From the NCBI GenBank assembly GCA_900547455.1, contig URGV01000021.1:1-34624 (forward strand): a DNA stretch of 34,624 nucleotides, written 5' to 3'. Below, one piece after another: positions 14,946 through 22,767 of the stretch. Every line of letters starts with the position of its first letter. The stretch's first letter is position 1. The stretch is from an uncultured Oscillospiraceae bacterium. GTDB taxonomy: Bacteria > Bacillota > Clostridia > Oscillospirales > Ruminococcaceae. Made by a program: the position numbers and the translations under genes. The notes below the pieces were generated by a model. The model saw nothing but the letters and a program-made list of their open reading frames with translations, did not search any database and was not told the DNA's origin.

Positions 14946-14961
14946 GGGGGTTACTATTCTT

Positions 14962-15414
14962 TTAATTTGCCAGGATTTCCTGGATATTGATGCTGATTGT
15001 ATTTTCGCTGGCGACGCTGGCCTCGATATCCAACGTATAGCCGAACGAGAGCTTGCCGCCCTGGTCGCCCAGGTCGTTTTCAAAGCGGGTGCCCATCACG
15101 CCGATGGTCATCTCGCCAAAGCCGGTGTCGTACTGGCACTGGTGACGCACCCCGGCCTCCACCACCAGCTGGGAGCGTGCCCAGCCAAATCGAGTGATGG
15201 TCACTTTGTCGCTGGGGCCAACCTTCAGGGTGGTGCGGCAGCCGCTGTACCCGGTCGCCTCGGTCTCCTCATAGCTGATATAGTACAGCTTATTTTTCCG
15301 GTAAAAGCGGCCGGTGGTCATCATCTCGGTGACGTCGGTTTCCCCGCTCACCCGCTGGGTTCCCTTGACGGTGATCAGGACGTCCTTTTTCATATCATTT
15401 AGTGTTTGTTCCAT
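14962..15414 (-). CDS. DUF1934 family beta-barrel protein (YwiB-like)
   Basis: Protein of 150 residues matching the DUF1934/YwiB pattern. A strand (DVLITVKGTQRVSGETDVTEMMTTGRFY) is followed by YYISYEETEATGYSGCRTTLKVG, KVTITRFGWARSQLVVEAG and a final strand pair (LSFGYTLDIEASVASENTISINIQEIL). Structures in the family are lipocalin-like barrels; the biochemical role is not known to me. GGAAACGGAAA precedes the ATG at 15414; a second ATG seven codons on is possible. It sits between murI (46 bp away) and the R2 array before argS, on the same strand as both. Confidence 0.88.
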   Translation of the reverse strand: MEQTLNDMKKDVLITVKGTQRVSGETDVTEMMTTGRFYRKNKLYYISYEETEATGYSGCRTTLKVGPSDKVTITRFGWARSQLVVEAGVRHQCQYDTGFGEMTIGVMGTRFENDLGDQGGKLSFGYTLDIEASVASENTISINIQEILAN

Positions 15415-15460
15415 TTTCCGTTTCCTTTATCCTTCCCTTGTTTCGACTGTCCGTCTCGGT

Positions 15461-16273
15461 CTATTCCACCAGCTCGACGCGGTTGACGGTTCCGGCCACC
15501 TCCTGTCCCAGAAAGATGGAGGCGGTTTTGCCAAAGCTGTCCGTCTCATCGGTGACGTTATATTCGGTCACGCCTTCCCGCTGCCGGTCGGCCAGCAGGT
15601 CGTGCTGCATCAGGTAGCGCTGCACATATCCTGCCGCGCATCTGCCCGGGTCGATCAGGGTGACCTGATAGCCCAGCAGCCGATTAAAGATATCGTACAG
15701 CAGCGGGTAGTGGGTGCAGCCCAGAATCAGGGTATCGATCTTCTCCCGCATCAGCGGCTCCAGATACATCTGCACAGTGAGGTTGGTGATTTGATTGTCC
15801 GGCTGCACCATCCCGGCCTCCACTAGATGCACCAGCAGCGGGCAGGGATTGCCGAACACCCGCACATCCGCGCGGATGCTGCGGATAGCCTTGCCGAAGG
15901 CGTTGCTGCGCAAAGTGGCGTTGGTGCCCACCACGCCGATGCGCCCGCCCGAGGTGAGCGCGCAGGCCTGCTGCGCCGCCGGCTGCACGATGTCGGCATA
16001 GGGCACCGGCAGCTTGCTGGAAATTTCCTTTGGCAGGGTGCTGCTGACCGTGCCGCAGGCGGCAAGAACCAGCTTGATGTCCTTGGTCAGCAAAAAGTCG
16101 ATGTCCTGCTGCGCATACTTGATGATTGTCTCCCGGCTGCGGGAGCCGTAGGGCACCCTTCCGGTATCTCCCAGGTAGATGATGTCCTCATTTGGCAGCA
16201 GGCGGTGCAGCTCCTTGACCGCTGTCAATCCGCCCAGACCGGAATCGAAGACGCCGATCGCTCTGTTATCCAT
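15461..16273 (-). CDS. murI: Glutamate racemase
   Basis: Makes D-glutamate for peptidoglycan precursors; cytoplasmic, 270 residues. The N-terminal signature IGVFDSGLGGLTAVKEL carries the conserved Asp-Ser (10-11). The two catalytic cysteines are C73 in LAACGTVSS and C186 in ILGCTHYPLL. The first motif reads ACGT instead of the common ACNT; the cysteine and threonine are kept, so activity is expected. The gene starts 24 bp after ddl ends, with GAGGG before the ATG. Together with ddl it forms a D-amino-acid supply pair for cell-wall synthesis. Confidence 0.96.
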   Translation of the reverse strand: MDNRAIGVFDSGLGGLTAVKELHRLLPNEDIIYLGDTGRVPYGSRSRETIIKYAQQDIDFLLTKDIKLVLAACGTVSSTLPKEISSKLPVPYADIVQPAAQQACALTSGGRIGVVGTNATLRSNAFGKAIRSIRADVRVFGNPCPLLVHLVEAGMVQPDNQITNLTVQMYLEPLMREKIDTLILGCTHYPLLYDIFNRLLGYQVTLIDPGRCAAGYVQRYLMQHDLLADRQREGVTEYNVTDETDSFGKTASIFLGQEVAGTVNRVELVE

Positions 16274-16297
16274 CTTGCCCTCACGCCTTTCTTGCGT

Positions 16298-17371
16298 TTA
16301 TTTTCGCTGGAGCCCCAGCTGGATCAGGCGGTCCAGCAGCTGCGGATAGTGCAGGCCGCAGTAATCCCAAAGCTTTGGATACATGCTGATCGAGGTAAAG
16401 CCAGGGATGGTGTTGATCTCGTTGAGGATGACCTCCCCGTCGCTCTTGCGCACAAAGAAATCGATGCGCGCAAATCCCTCGCAACCGATGGCGGCGAAAG
16501 CCTTCTCGGCGGTCTGGCGCAGCTTGAGCGAGGTTTCCTCGCTGACCCGGCCGGGGATGTGCAGCACGGTGGTGCCGTCGATATATTTGGCCTCATAGGT
16601 ATAAAATTCCACCACCGGCACAAGCTCTCCGACAACGCCCGCCGCCTTGGCGTCCGCATTGCCCAGCACCGCCGTCTCGACCTCCTGCATCTCGATGCAC
16701 TCCTCGACAACCGCCTTATAATCTTCTTTTAAGGCGGTCTCGCAGGCGGCTTTCAGCTCCTGGCGGTTGTGAGCCTTGCCTACCCCCACCGAGGAGCCGG
16801 CGTTGGCAGGTTTTACAAACATCGGGTAGCCGAGCTTTTCCTCCGCCTGCTGGGCAAACTGCTCGAACTGCTGCATCTTCTCGTGGTTGACCACCAGCCA
16901 TTTGGCCATCTTGATGCCGTGGGCCTCCAGGATGGTGTGGGTGATCTCCTTATCCATGCAGTTGGCACTGGAGATGGTGTCGCAGCCCACAAAGGGGATG
17001 CCCGCCAGCTGGAACAGGCCCTGGATGGTGCCGTCCTCGCCGTGCTTGCCATGCAGTACCGGGAAGCAGATGTCTACCGGCACCAGCTCCCAGCCCTCTT
17101 TGGAGAGCAGCAGCACGCCCTTGTGGGAGCGGTCCGGGGAGACGATGGCGGTGCGCAGGGTGGGGTCTTGCTCCCACTTCTGGCTGGTGATCTCATCGTT
17201 GCGGCCGGTATATTCCACCCATCGGCCGTCCTTGGTGATGCCGATGCGCAGCACCTCATAGTGGTCCGGCAGGTTTGCCAGCACCGACTCGACCGACATC
17301 AGGGAGATTTCATGCTCACTGGAAACGCCGCCGAACAGCACGGCGACCCGCGTTTTCTTTTCGCTTGTCAT
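16298..17371 (-). CDS. ddl: D-alanine--D-alanine ligase
   Basis: ATP-grasp enzyme of 357 residues that joins two D-alanines for the peptidoglycan pentapeptide. It shows the N-terminal VLFGGVSSEHEISL, PVLHGKHGEDGTIQGL, the ATP-binding MFVKPANAGSSVGVGKA, the omega-loop YTYEAKYIDG with the tyrosine typical of D-Ala-D-Ala specificity, and the metal-binding end ILNEINTIPGFTSISMYP. The start at 17371 has AAGGAG eight bases upstream; the frame is open for another 26 codons upstream without family similarity. It is the first gene of the minus-strand run ddl-murI-DUF1934, with a clear promoter about 100 bp upstream. No vanS, vanR, vanX or racemase genes of a resistance cluster are nearby. Confidence 0.95.
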   Translation of the reverse strand: MTSEKKTRVAVLFGGVSSEHEISLMSVESVLANLPDHYEVLRIGITKDGRWVEYTGRNDEITSQKWEQDPTLRTAIVSPDRSHKGVLLLSKEGWELVPVDICFPVLHGKHGEDGTIQGLFQLAGIPFVGCDTISSANCMDKEITHTILEAHGIKMAKWLVVNHEKMQQFEQFAQQAEEKLGYPMFVKPANAGSSVGVGKAHNRQELKAACETALKEDYKAVVEECIEMQEVETAVLGNADAKAAGVVGELVPVVEFYTYEAKYIDGTTVLHIPGRVSEETSLKLRQTAEKAFAAIGCEGFARIDFFVRKSDGEVILNEINTIPGFTSISMYPKLWDYCGLHYPQLLDRLIQLGLQRK

Positions 17372-17466
17372 AAAAGCAGCTCCTTTTTGTATCGCTGGGA
17401 TAATCCCAAACAGCTTTTGCACACTGTTGTCCTTTGAGTATATCTGCACCCCTGCAGTATTTATTC

Positions 17467-17496
17467 ATTGTATCACATGAAACCGTCCGGTTGCAA
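17467..17496 (-). promoter_or_regulatory. Sigma-A promoter of ddl
   Basis: On the minus strand TTGCAA (17496-17491), an 18-base spacer and TACAAT (17472-17467) preceded by TGA, close to an extended -10 box. The leader to the ddl ATG is about 90 bases. Confidence 0.65.
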
Positions 17497-17719
17497 TGGT
17501 CTCATTGTATCATTTTGCTCATTTCTCTCCCCCTTCCCTTGGTAGTATTGCCGCACTTGCTTTCCTTATAAATAGATTTGGGGCTTCTGCTTTTCCCTTT
17601 TGCTTCAATTTTCCGCACCAAACCGAACAAAAAGCCCAAGCCTCCGCGCCCTTTGACACAGCATTGTCGGCAGAATCCATAAAGATTTTAAAATTCGCCC
17701 CAAAGCCTCAAAAAGGAGG

Positions 17720-17749
17720 TTGACGAGGGGGCTTTTTGTGTGGTAAAAT
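17720..17749 (+). promoter_or_regulatory. Sigma-A promoter of the rpmG-secE-nusG genes
   Basis: TTGACG (17720-17725), an 18-base spacer and TAAAAT (17744-17749), with the rpmG start about 150 bp downstream. It is the best promoter match upstream of the ribosomal/transcription genes. Confidence 0.7.
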
Positions 17750-17898
17750 TTTTTTACCTCTAAAAGGGTTATTTTTTTATGTCCAAAAATGAACCATCCA
17801 CCCACCAACAGACAGCGGTTCGCCTTTGTCCGGTTGGAGATTCAAGCGTTTCCTTTACGAGGGAGGCAAAAAATTCCGTTTAATCAGGAGGTGCCGAT

Positions 17899-18048
17899 AT
17901 GAGGACTAAAATTACCTTAGCTTGCACAGAGTGCAAACAGCGTAATTACAACACAAAGAAAAACAAGAAAAACGATCCTGACAGACTTGAGATGAACAAA
18001 TACTGCAAGTTCTGCCGCAAACACACACTTCACAGAGAAACCAAGTAG
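17899..18048 (+). CDS. rpmG: 50S ribosomal protein L33, zinc-binding form
   Basis: Large-subunit ribosomal protein of 49 residues. The four zinc-ligand cysteines are present as CTEC (9 and 12) and CKFC (36 and 39), so this is the C+ form used under zinc sufficiency. The basic middle ([16 protein letters not shown]) and the HTLHRETK end are typical. AGGAGG lies upstream of the ATG. It heads the rpmG-secE-nusG-rplK-rplA cluster, the usual order in Firmicutes. Confidence 0.96.
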   Translation: MRTKITLACTECKQRNYNTKKNKKNDPDRLEMNKYCKFCRKHTLHRETK

Positions 18049-18069
18049 GCGAAAGGCGGGCTGCTAAAA

Positions 18070-18288
18070 ATGGCTGATGAGAAAAAACCAGGCTTTTTTA
18101 AACGTATCGCCTCTGGAATCAAACGCTTTTTCAAGGACACCAAAAGTGAACTGAAAAAGATCGTATGGCCAAGCCGCAAAACGGTGCTGAACAACACCGG
18201 CGTCGTCATCATCGTGCTGGTCATCTCCAGCGTTGGCATTGGAATCATCGACTTTATCTTCAATGCCCTCGTGGGTTTATTCCACTAA
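18070..18288 (+). CDS. secE: Preprotein translocase subunit SecE
   Basis: Essential small subunit of the SecYEG translocon, 72 residues. An amphipathic, basic N-terminal part (FFKDTKSELKKIVWPSRKTVLNNT) is followed by one membrane segment (about 45-68, VVIIVLVISSVGIGIIDFIFNALV). The WPSRK signature fits the family. It follows rpmG by 21 bp and precedes nusG by 45 bp, the conserved order. Confidence 0.96.
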   Translation: MADEKKPGFFKRIASGIKRFFKDTKSELKKIVWPSRKTVLNNTGVVIIVLVISSVGIGIIDFIFNALVGLFH

Positions 18289-18333
18289 GCAAAAAGCTTA
18301 CGCAACGATCTACACCATCGGGGGGATAACTTT

Positions 18334-18855
18334 ATGTCTGAAACTCCAAAGTGGTATGTTGTGCATACCTATTCCGGCTATGAGAACAAAGTAGCAACGG
18401 ATATTGAAAACGCAGTGGAAAACCGCAAGCTGCACGATCTGATCGCCGGCGTCATGGTTCCTACCGAAAAGGTTGTCGAGATCAAGGACAACAAAAAGCG
18501 TGAAGTGGAGCGCAAGATTTTCCCAGGCTATGTGCTTGTCAACATGATTATGACAGATGATTCCTGGTATGTCGTCCGCAACATTCATGGTGTGACCGGC
18601 TTTGTTGGCCCCGGTTCCAAACCGGTTCCGCTGTCCGACGAGGAAGTGGCCGCCCTTGGTGTGGAGAAAAAGCAGGTAGAGGTCAACTTTGAGGTTGGCG
18701 ACTCTGTCAAAATCACCGACGGTTATCTTGACGGGTTTATCGGTGTGGTGGAAGAAATTGACACCGACCGCAACATGGTCAAGGTCGTCGTTTCCATGTT
18801 TGGAAGAGAGACACCCGTAGAGCTCCAGCTGGATCAGGTAGAGACAATAGAATAA
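18334..18855 (+). CDS. nusG: Transcription termination/antitermination factor NusG
   Basis: 173 residues. The N-terminal NGN domain (about 1-105; KWYVVHTYSGYENKVATDI, KIFPGYVLVNM, WYVVRNIHGVTGFVG) binds RNA polymerase. The C-terminal KOW domain (about 118-173; FEVGDSVKITDGYLDGFIGVVEEID) contacts S10 or Rho. Length and motifs are normal. It is co-directional with secE, and rplK follows after a structured leader of 163 bp. Confidence 0.97.
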   Translation: MSETPKWYVVHTYSGYENKVATDIENAVENRKLHDLIAGVMVPTEKVVEIKDNKKREVERKIFPGYVLVNMIMTDDSWYVVRNIHGVTGFVGPGSKPVPLSDEEVAALGVEKKQVEVNFEVGDSVKITDGYLDGFIGVVEEIDTDRNMVKVVVSMFGRETPVELQLDQVETIE

Positions 18856-18954
18856 TAGGTCTTGATGAGGTGGCCCAAAAACCTAACCCGTTTTTACGGC
18901 CGTGCCCGAAAGGGTTTTTTCTGCCGCACCGCGCACAGGGCGCAAAGCGGCACC

Positions 18955-18994
18955 GTGGGAGGGACAAAAACCAAAACAGGTCCCGACTGACCAC
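18955..18994 (+). promoter_or_regulatory. Candidate ribosomal protein L1 binding site before rplK
   Basis: GTGG-GA-GGGAC (18955-18965) pairs with GTCCC (18980-18984) and, across an asymmetric loop GACTGA, CCAC (18991-18994). Two short helices with a GA/GACTGA internal loop match the known form of L1-binding mRNA sites that mimic 23S rRNA. The rplK ribosome binding site (GGAGG) lies about 10 bases further on. Confidence 0.6.
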
Positions 18995-19018
18995 ATTTTA
19001 TGGAGGTGCAATTTACTA

Positions 19019-19444
19019 ATGGCTCAAAAAGTTACCGGCTTCATTAAGCTGCAGATTCCTGCCGGAAAGGCTACTCCGGCTCCGCCGGTTGGCCCTGCTC
19101 TTGGTCAGCATGGCGTCAACATCATGGCATTCACCAAGGAATTCAACGAGAGAACCAAAAACGACGTCGGCATGATCATCCCGGTTGTCATCACCGTTTA
19201 CGCCGACCGTTCCTTTACCTTTGTTACCAAGACCCCACCGGCTTCTGTACTCATCAAGAAAGAGTGCAAGATCGAGTCCGGTTCCGGTGTTCCGAACAAG
19301 ACTAAAGTTGCAAAAATCACAAAAGCACAGTTGCAGAAAATCGCTGAGATCAAGATGCCAGACCTCAATGCTGCAAACCTGGAATCTGCCATGAGCATGA
19401 TCGCAGGTTCTGCTCGCGCAATGGGCGTCGAGGTAGTTGACTAG
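19019..19444 (+). CDS. rplK: 50S ribosomal protein L11
   Basis: 141 residues, full length. The N-terminal domain shows [37 protein letters not shown]. The C-terminal RNA-binding domain shows [19 protein letters not shown] and ends SARAMGVEV. It forms the GTPase-associated centre with 23S rRNA and is needed for RelA activation. GGAGG precedes the ATG. It is followed by rplA after 62 bp. Confidence 0.97.
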   Translation: MAQKVTGFIKLQIPAGKATPAPPVGPALGQHGVNIMAFTKEFNERTKNDVGMIIPVVITVYADRSFTFVTKTPPASVLIKKECKIESGSGVPNKTKVAKITKAQLQKIAEIKMPDLNAANLESAMSMIAGSARAMGVEVVD

Positions 19445-19454
19445 TACTCCCCGG

Positions 19455-19481
19455 GTGGGAGGAGATTTCCGCATTTACCAC
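19455..19481 (+). promoter_or_regulatory. Second candidate L1 binding site before rplA
   Basis: GTGG-GA-GGA (19455-19463) can pair with TCC (19468-19470) and CCAC (19478-19481) across an asymmetric loop. This repeats the GTGGGAGG plus CCAC pattern seen before rplK. The rplA ribosome binding site follows about 10 bases on. Confidence 0.45.
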
Positions 19482-19506
19482 TCAGGATAAGGAGGAGTAA
19501 TTAAAA

Positions 19507-20196
19507 ATGAAACACGGAAAAAAATACCAGGACAGCACCAAGCTGGTTGATACCACTGTCCTGTACGACACCACCGAAGCTATTGAAAACTGCCTGAAAA
19601 CCGCAAAGGCTAAATTTGATGAGACTGTAGAGATCCACGTAAGACTGGGTGTTGACTCCCGTCACGCTGAGCAGCAGGTTCGTGGCGCGGTTGTTCTGCC
19701 AAACGGCACCGGCAAAACCGTTCGCGTCATGGTATTCTGCAAGGGCGACAAGGTGGATGCTGCTCTGGCTGCTGGTGCAGACTATGCCGGCGCTGACGAG
19801 TACATGCAGAAGATCCAGGGTGGCTGGATGGATTTCGACGTTGTCATCGCAAGCCCTGACATGATGGGCGTTGTTGGCCGTCTGGGTAAAATCCTTGGTC
19901 CAAGAGGCCTGATGCCATCCCCGAAGGCCGGCACCGTAACTCCTGACGTTGTCAAAGCGGTTCAGGAAGCGAAAGCTGGTAAGATCGAGTACCGTCTGGA
20001 CAAGACCAACATCATCCACTGCCCGATCGGCAAGGCTTCCTTCGGTGTTGAGAAGCTGCAGGAGAACTTTGACACCCTGATGGGCGCCATCGTAAAGGCA
20101 AAACCTGCCGCTGCAAAGGGTCAGTATGTCAGATCCTGCGTACTGGCTACCACCATGGGTCCTGGCGTAAAGGTCAACCCATCCAAATTCTGCTAA
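19507..20196 (+). CDS. rplA: 50S ribosomal protein L1
   Basis: 229 residues. The family signature is present ([25 protein letters not shown], about 119-143), with the N-terminal [22 protein letters not shown] and the C-terminal [10 protein letters not shown]. It binds 23S rRNA at the L1 stalk and, in many bacteria, its own mRNA to repress the operon; two candidate sites are visible upstream. GGAGG precedes the ATG. A strong terminator follows, so rplJ-rplL are not co-transcribed with it here, unlike in many relatives. Confidence 0.97.
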   Translation: MKHGKKYQDSTKLVDTTVLYDTTEAIENCLKTAKAKFDETVEIHVRLGVDSRHAEQQVRGAVVLPNGTGKTVRVMVFCKGDKVDAALAAGADYAGADEYMQKIQGGWMDFDVVIASPDMMGVVGRLGKILGPRGLMPSPKAGTVTPDVVKAVQEAKAGKIEYRLDKTNIIHCPIGKASFGVEKLQENFDTLMGAIVKAKPAAAKGQYVRSCVLATTMGPGVKVNPSKFC

Positions 20197-20220
20197 TTGG
20201 CTTTTGTCCGCAGATAGCAA

Positions 20221-20251
20221 AGAGCTGCTCCGTTTGGAGCAGCTCTTTTTT
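20221..20251 (+). terminator. Intrinsic terminator after rplA
   Basis: AGAGCTGCTCC/GGAGCAGCTCT, an 11-bp perfect stem with loop GTTT, runs directly into a T run. Confidence 0.93.
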
Positions 20252-20697
20252 ATTTTTGAATCATTGCACACAACAGATGGGATGCCAGCCCGACGCTGGA
20301 ACCAATGCAATCTTCTGTCCAAATCCCAGCATAAAGCAAAAAGCATCGGTCGCTGAACCGATGCTTTTTGCTTATACGGGAAAAAGACAATATTAAGAAA
20401 ATATCAAAATCAGCTGTAATAACCTTTGCTCAAAAGGGGAACACCATCCATAGCAGAGGCGCTTGCGGCCGCCTCGTAGATACGCCCGCTCCCATCAGCC
20501 GGCTTATATGGACAGCATAACAAAAAGAGAAGTACAAAAAACTGGAAGTATGAAAAAGTTATTACGTCTACTAGTATATTGAATTTCCGCCGATAAATCA
20601 ACCTTTTTGTTCAGTTCTTATGCTAATTCCTGCATTTTTTGTATATTTAAACTATTTTCAACCGCTTGGTATTTTTCTTTTTAGAAGTTTTTACGCT
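20252..20697. other. Gene-free region with one further hairpin
   Basis: I find no convincing gene. A perfect 17-bp hairpin (20334-20350 with 20357-20373, 6-base loop) contains AAAGCAAAAAGC/GCTTTTTGC arms and may be a second terminator. The rest towards spoIIID is AT-rich. A 63-codon minus-strand frame at 20410-20601 starts with TTG, has no proper ribosome binding site and resembles nothing I know. Confidence 0.6.
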
Positions 20698-21000
20698 TTA
20701 ATCTGCCAAATCATTCCGGGACAATTCCTGCCTGGAAAGATTTTTTTCCTGCCGGATGTGCTCATACTTTTCCTTGGTCGCAAGCCCGCCGCGGATGTGC
20801 CGCTCCTGTTTGTTTTTCTCCAGCACCTTTTTGACCTGCTCATACAGCTTGGGACTGATCTGTTTGAGCCGCTGGGTCACATCTTTATGTACCGTGCTCT
20901 TGGAAATGGCAAAGCCCTTTGCCGCCTGGCGGACGGTGGCGTCCTTCTCGATGATGTACTGCGCCAGCCGCACAGCCCGTTCTTCCGGTAAGCCCTTCAC
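20698..21000 (-). CDS. spoIIID: Stage III sporulation transcriptional regulator SpoIIID
   Basis: DNA-binding regulator of mother-cell gene expression during sporulation, 100 residues. It shows the family core RAVRLAQYIIEKDATVRQAAKGFAISKSTVHKDVTQRL with the helix-turn-helix at about 23-45, then the basic tail RHIRGGLATKEKYEHIR, as in characterised SpoIIID. The start is GTG at 21000 with GGAGGG seven bases upstream. A good sigma-E promoter lies just upstream, as expected for this gene. It is monocistronic here. Confidence 0.96.
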   Translation of the reverse strand: MKGLPEERAVRLAQYIIEKDATVRQAAKGFAISKSTVHKDVTQRLKQISPKLYEQVKKVLEKNKQERHIRGGLATKEKYEHIRQEKNLSRQELSRNDLAD

Positions 21001-21038
21001 TTGGTTTCCCTCCCCTGTCCGTTTTTTTCGTCATCCCT

Positions 21039-21066
21039 ATTCTATGCGCGAACAGCGGCTTTCTAT
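21039..21066 (-). promoter_or_regulatory. Candidate sigma-E promoter of spoIIID
   Basis: On the minus strand ATA (21066-21064), a 17-base spacer and CATAGAAT (21046-21039), close to the sigma-E -10 consensus CATACANT. The position, about 40 bases before the start codon, fits. Confidence 0.55.
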
Positions 21067-21173
21067 CCTTCCCAGCGGCAATTTTTCTGTCTATTATTCG
21101 ACAAATAATTCTTAGCCTTGTGTGTGACAAATTTTGTGACACTTTTTATTTGCTTGGTGTCGTCTTTTTTCTC

Positions 21174-21201
21174 TTGATTTCAGGAACAGGTAGGGTATAA
21201 T
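21174..21201 (+). promoter_or_regulatory. Sigma-A promoter of the large HTH regulator gene
   Basis: TTGATT (21174-21179), a 16-base spacer and a perfect TATAAT (21196-21201), about 30 bases before the ATG. AGGAGG lies between the promoter and the ATG. Confidence 0.7.
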
Positions 21202-21233
21202 GTTCTTATAGATTCGTTTCAGGAGGTTTCATC

Positions 21234-22667
21234 ATGTCCCTTTTTTCCGAAATGCTTGCCCGATTTGTCGATTCCAAAAGCATCAAAATTTATCAGCTGG
21301 CAAATTTGTGCGGCATCGAACGCAGCTGGCTGCAAAAAATGCTGACCGGCAAACGCAAACCAGCCGACCAGGAACAGGTGATGAATCTCTCCCAGGCGCT
21401 GGCGCTGACCTACACCGAAACCCAGCAGCTGATGAACGCGTACCGCATTCGGGAAATGGGAGAAGAAAACTGGCTGAGGCGCAACAGCGTTCTAAAACTG
21501 CTCAAAAGTTTTCGTATCGACGAAAATCCCCTGCAGATCGAAACTCCGGCGCTGGAATTTTCGCTTTCTCCCAGCTGCAGCAGTCAGATTTTTCATTCTG
21601 CTGCGGCTGTCAATCGCGCCCTCCACTTTGTTCTGCTGCAGGAATCCTCGGACCCCAAAGGATTTGTCCGCATCATGGTACAGCCTCAATTTTCCTTTTT
21701 GTTTAACTGCCTGAGCGTCATCAACTTTGACAACATTCCCATTGAGCACTACCTCTGTCTGGACAGCGATCCCAAAACCGAGATTGAAAATCTGGAATAC
21801 ATCCGCCAAATCATTCCACTGATGCTCAACTGCCGCGGCTATGTTCCCTACGGCTACTATGACCATGCGACGTCGCTGTTTGGCTCCTCCGCCTTTCTGC
21901 CCAATATCATTCTCACCAGCCGCTACCTGATGCGCATCTCCTCCGACTACAGTGAAGCGGTCATTTCGAACCACCCCCAAATGCTCCAGCTCTGTCAGAA
22001 ATATTTTGACAGCCAGAAAAAATCTTCCTGGCCCATCTTTCAGCAAACCACTTCCTTTGAGGAGTATCTGCGGGTGATGCTGATGGGCAACCCAATCAAA
22101 GCCTCTTACTGCATTATGGATCACCCCTGCGTCCTTTCGTTTTTGACGCCGGAGCTGCTGCAGGGGCACCTGCTTCCCTCGGTACTTTCCCCGCAGATGA
22201 TGCAGGATCTGAACCACCACATGGCCAACTGCCGCGACCTTGCGATGGTCACCCACTCCTGCTTCTCCCTAAACGGGCTAAAAGACCTGTACGAACATGG
22301 TCTGCTCACCGAGGTTCCGGGCGAATATTACACACCTTTCGCCCAAAAGGAAATCGACCTGCTGATGGATATTGTGCTTCAACTGTGCGATGAGGGAACC
22401 TATCATATGCACCTGGTTCAGCCATCCTGTTTTGACATCCCGCCCCACCTTTGCCTGGGAGCGCTTTCCCCACAGAAGGTTACTGTCATCTTCAATCATC
22501 CCAAGAAGGGATTTCTGGCTTTTGACGTTAAAAACCTTGCGCTCTCCTCGGCTCTCTTTGATTTTATCGAGTACATTCAGGAGGATGAAACTTTCACCCT
22601 TCCGGAGGAAACCTCCAGAAAAATCGTGCAGGAAACGCTTGAAAAGCTGCGCGCACAGCAAAGATAA
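21234..22667 (+). CDS. Large XRE-type helix-turn-helix protein of unknown function
   Basis: 477 residues. The N-terminal 65 residues have the XRE/Cro pattern (IKIYQLANLCGIERSWLQKMLTGKRKPADQEQV). The remaining 400 residues form a large domain I do not recognise; it lacks obvious tetratricopeptide repeats, membrane segments or known catalytic motifs, and may be a sensor or effector domain. AGGAGG lies just before the ATG and a sigma-A promoter is clear. The gene converges on an orphan oligopeptide-binding lipoprotein gene, with a shared terminator between them, and both look less GC-rich than the flanks. A link (peptide sensing and response) is a guess. No second regulator or target operator was identified. 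Confidence 0.8.
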   Translation: MSLFSEMLARFVDSKSIKIYQLANLCGIERSWLQKMLTGKRKPADQEQVMNLSQALALTYTETQQLMNAYRIREMGEENWLRRNSVLKLLKSFRIDENPLQIETPALEFSLSPSCSSQIFHSAAAVNRALHFVLLQESSDPKGFVRIMVQPQFSFLFNCLSVINFDNIPIEHYLCLDSDPKTEIENLEYIRQIIPLMLNCRGYVPYGYYDHATSLFGSSAFLPNIILTSRYLMRISSDYSEAVISNHPQMLQLCQKYFDSQKKSSWPIFQQTTSFEEYLRVMLMGNPIKASYCIMDHPCVLSFLTPELLQGHLLPSVLSPQMMQDLNHHMANCRDLAMVTHSCFSLNGLKDLYEHGLLTEVPGEYYTPFAQKEIDLLMDIVLQLCDEGTYHMHLVQPSCFDIPPHLCLGALSPQKVTVIFNHPKKGFLAFDVKNLALSSALFDFIEYIQEDETFTLPEETSRKIVQETLEKLRAQQR

Positions 22668-22695
22668 TTTCGATTTCAACAAATCGCTCCTTAAT

Positions 22696-22745
22696 AAAAA
22701 TCACAGGGGCCTGCTGTTTTGTAACAGTAGGCCCCTGTGATTTTT
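22696..22745. terminator. Shared bidirectional terminator
   Basis: A long stem (22696-22718 with 22723-22745, one G-T pair) begins with five A and ends with five T, so it can end both the regulator transcript and the oppA-like transcript. Confidence 0.9.
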
Positions 22746-22767
22746 GATTGAATGTAAAATATTCAAC

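Larger units (their letters stand above)
17372..17898. other. Divergent promoter region between ddl and rpmG
   Basis: About 525 bp without a convincing gene. It contains the ddl promoter on the minus strand (17467-17496), the rpmG promoter on the plus strand (17720-17749) and a lone TTGACA at about 17654 without a good -10 box. The middle part is pyrimidine-rich and I see no further structure in it. Confidence 0.7.

Noticed and set aside
14235..15402. Open frames with repeated FLCEKEK and SLRERK segments, as a repeat protein
   Set aside because: They only translate the R2 hairpin array; open in several frames and on both strands, with no start signals.
16298..17371. Vancomycin-resistance type ligase
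   Set aside because: The omega-loop keeps the Tyr-Glu-Ala-Lys-Tyr form of D-Ala-D-Ala ligases, and no van genes are adjacent.
20410..20601. 63-codon minus-strand frame
   Set aside because: Starts with TTG, has no properly spaced ribosome binding site and shows no recognisable family.
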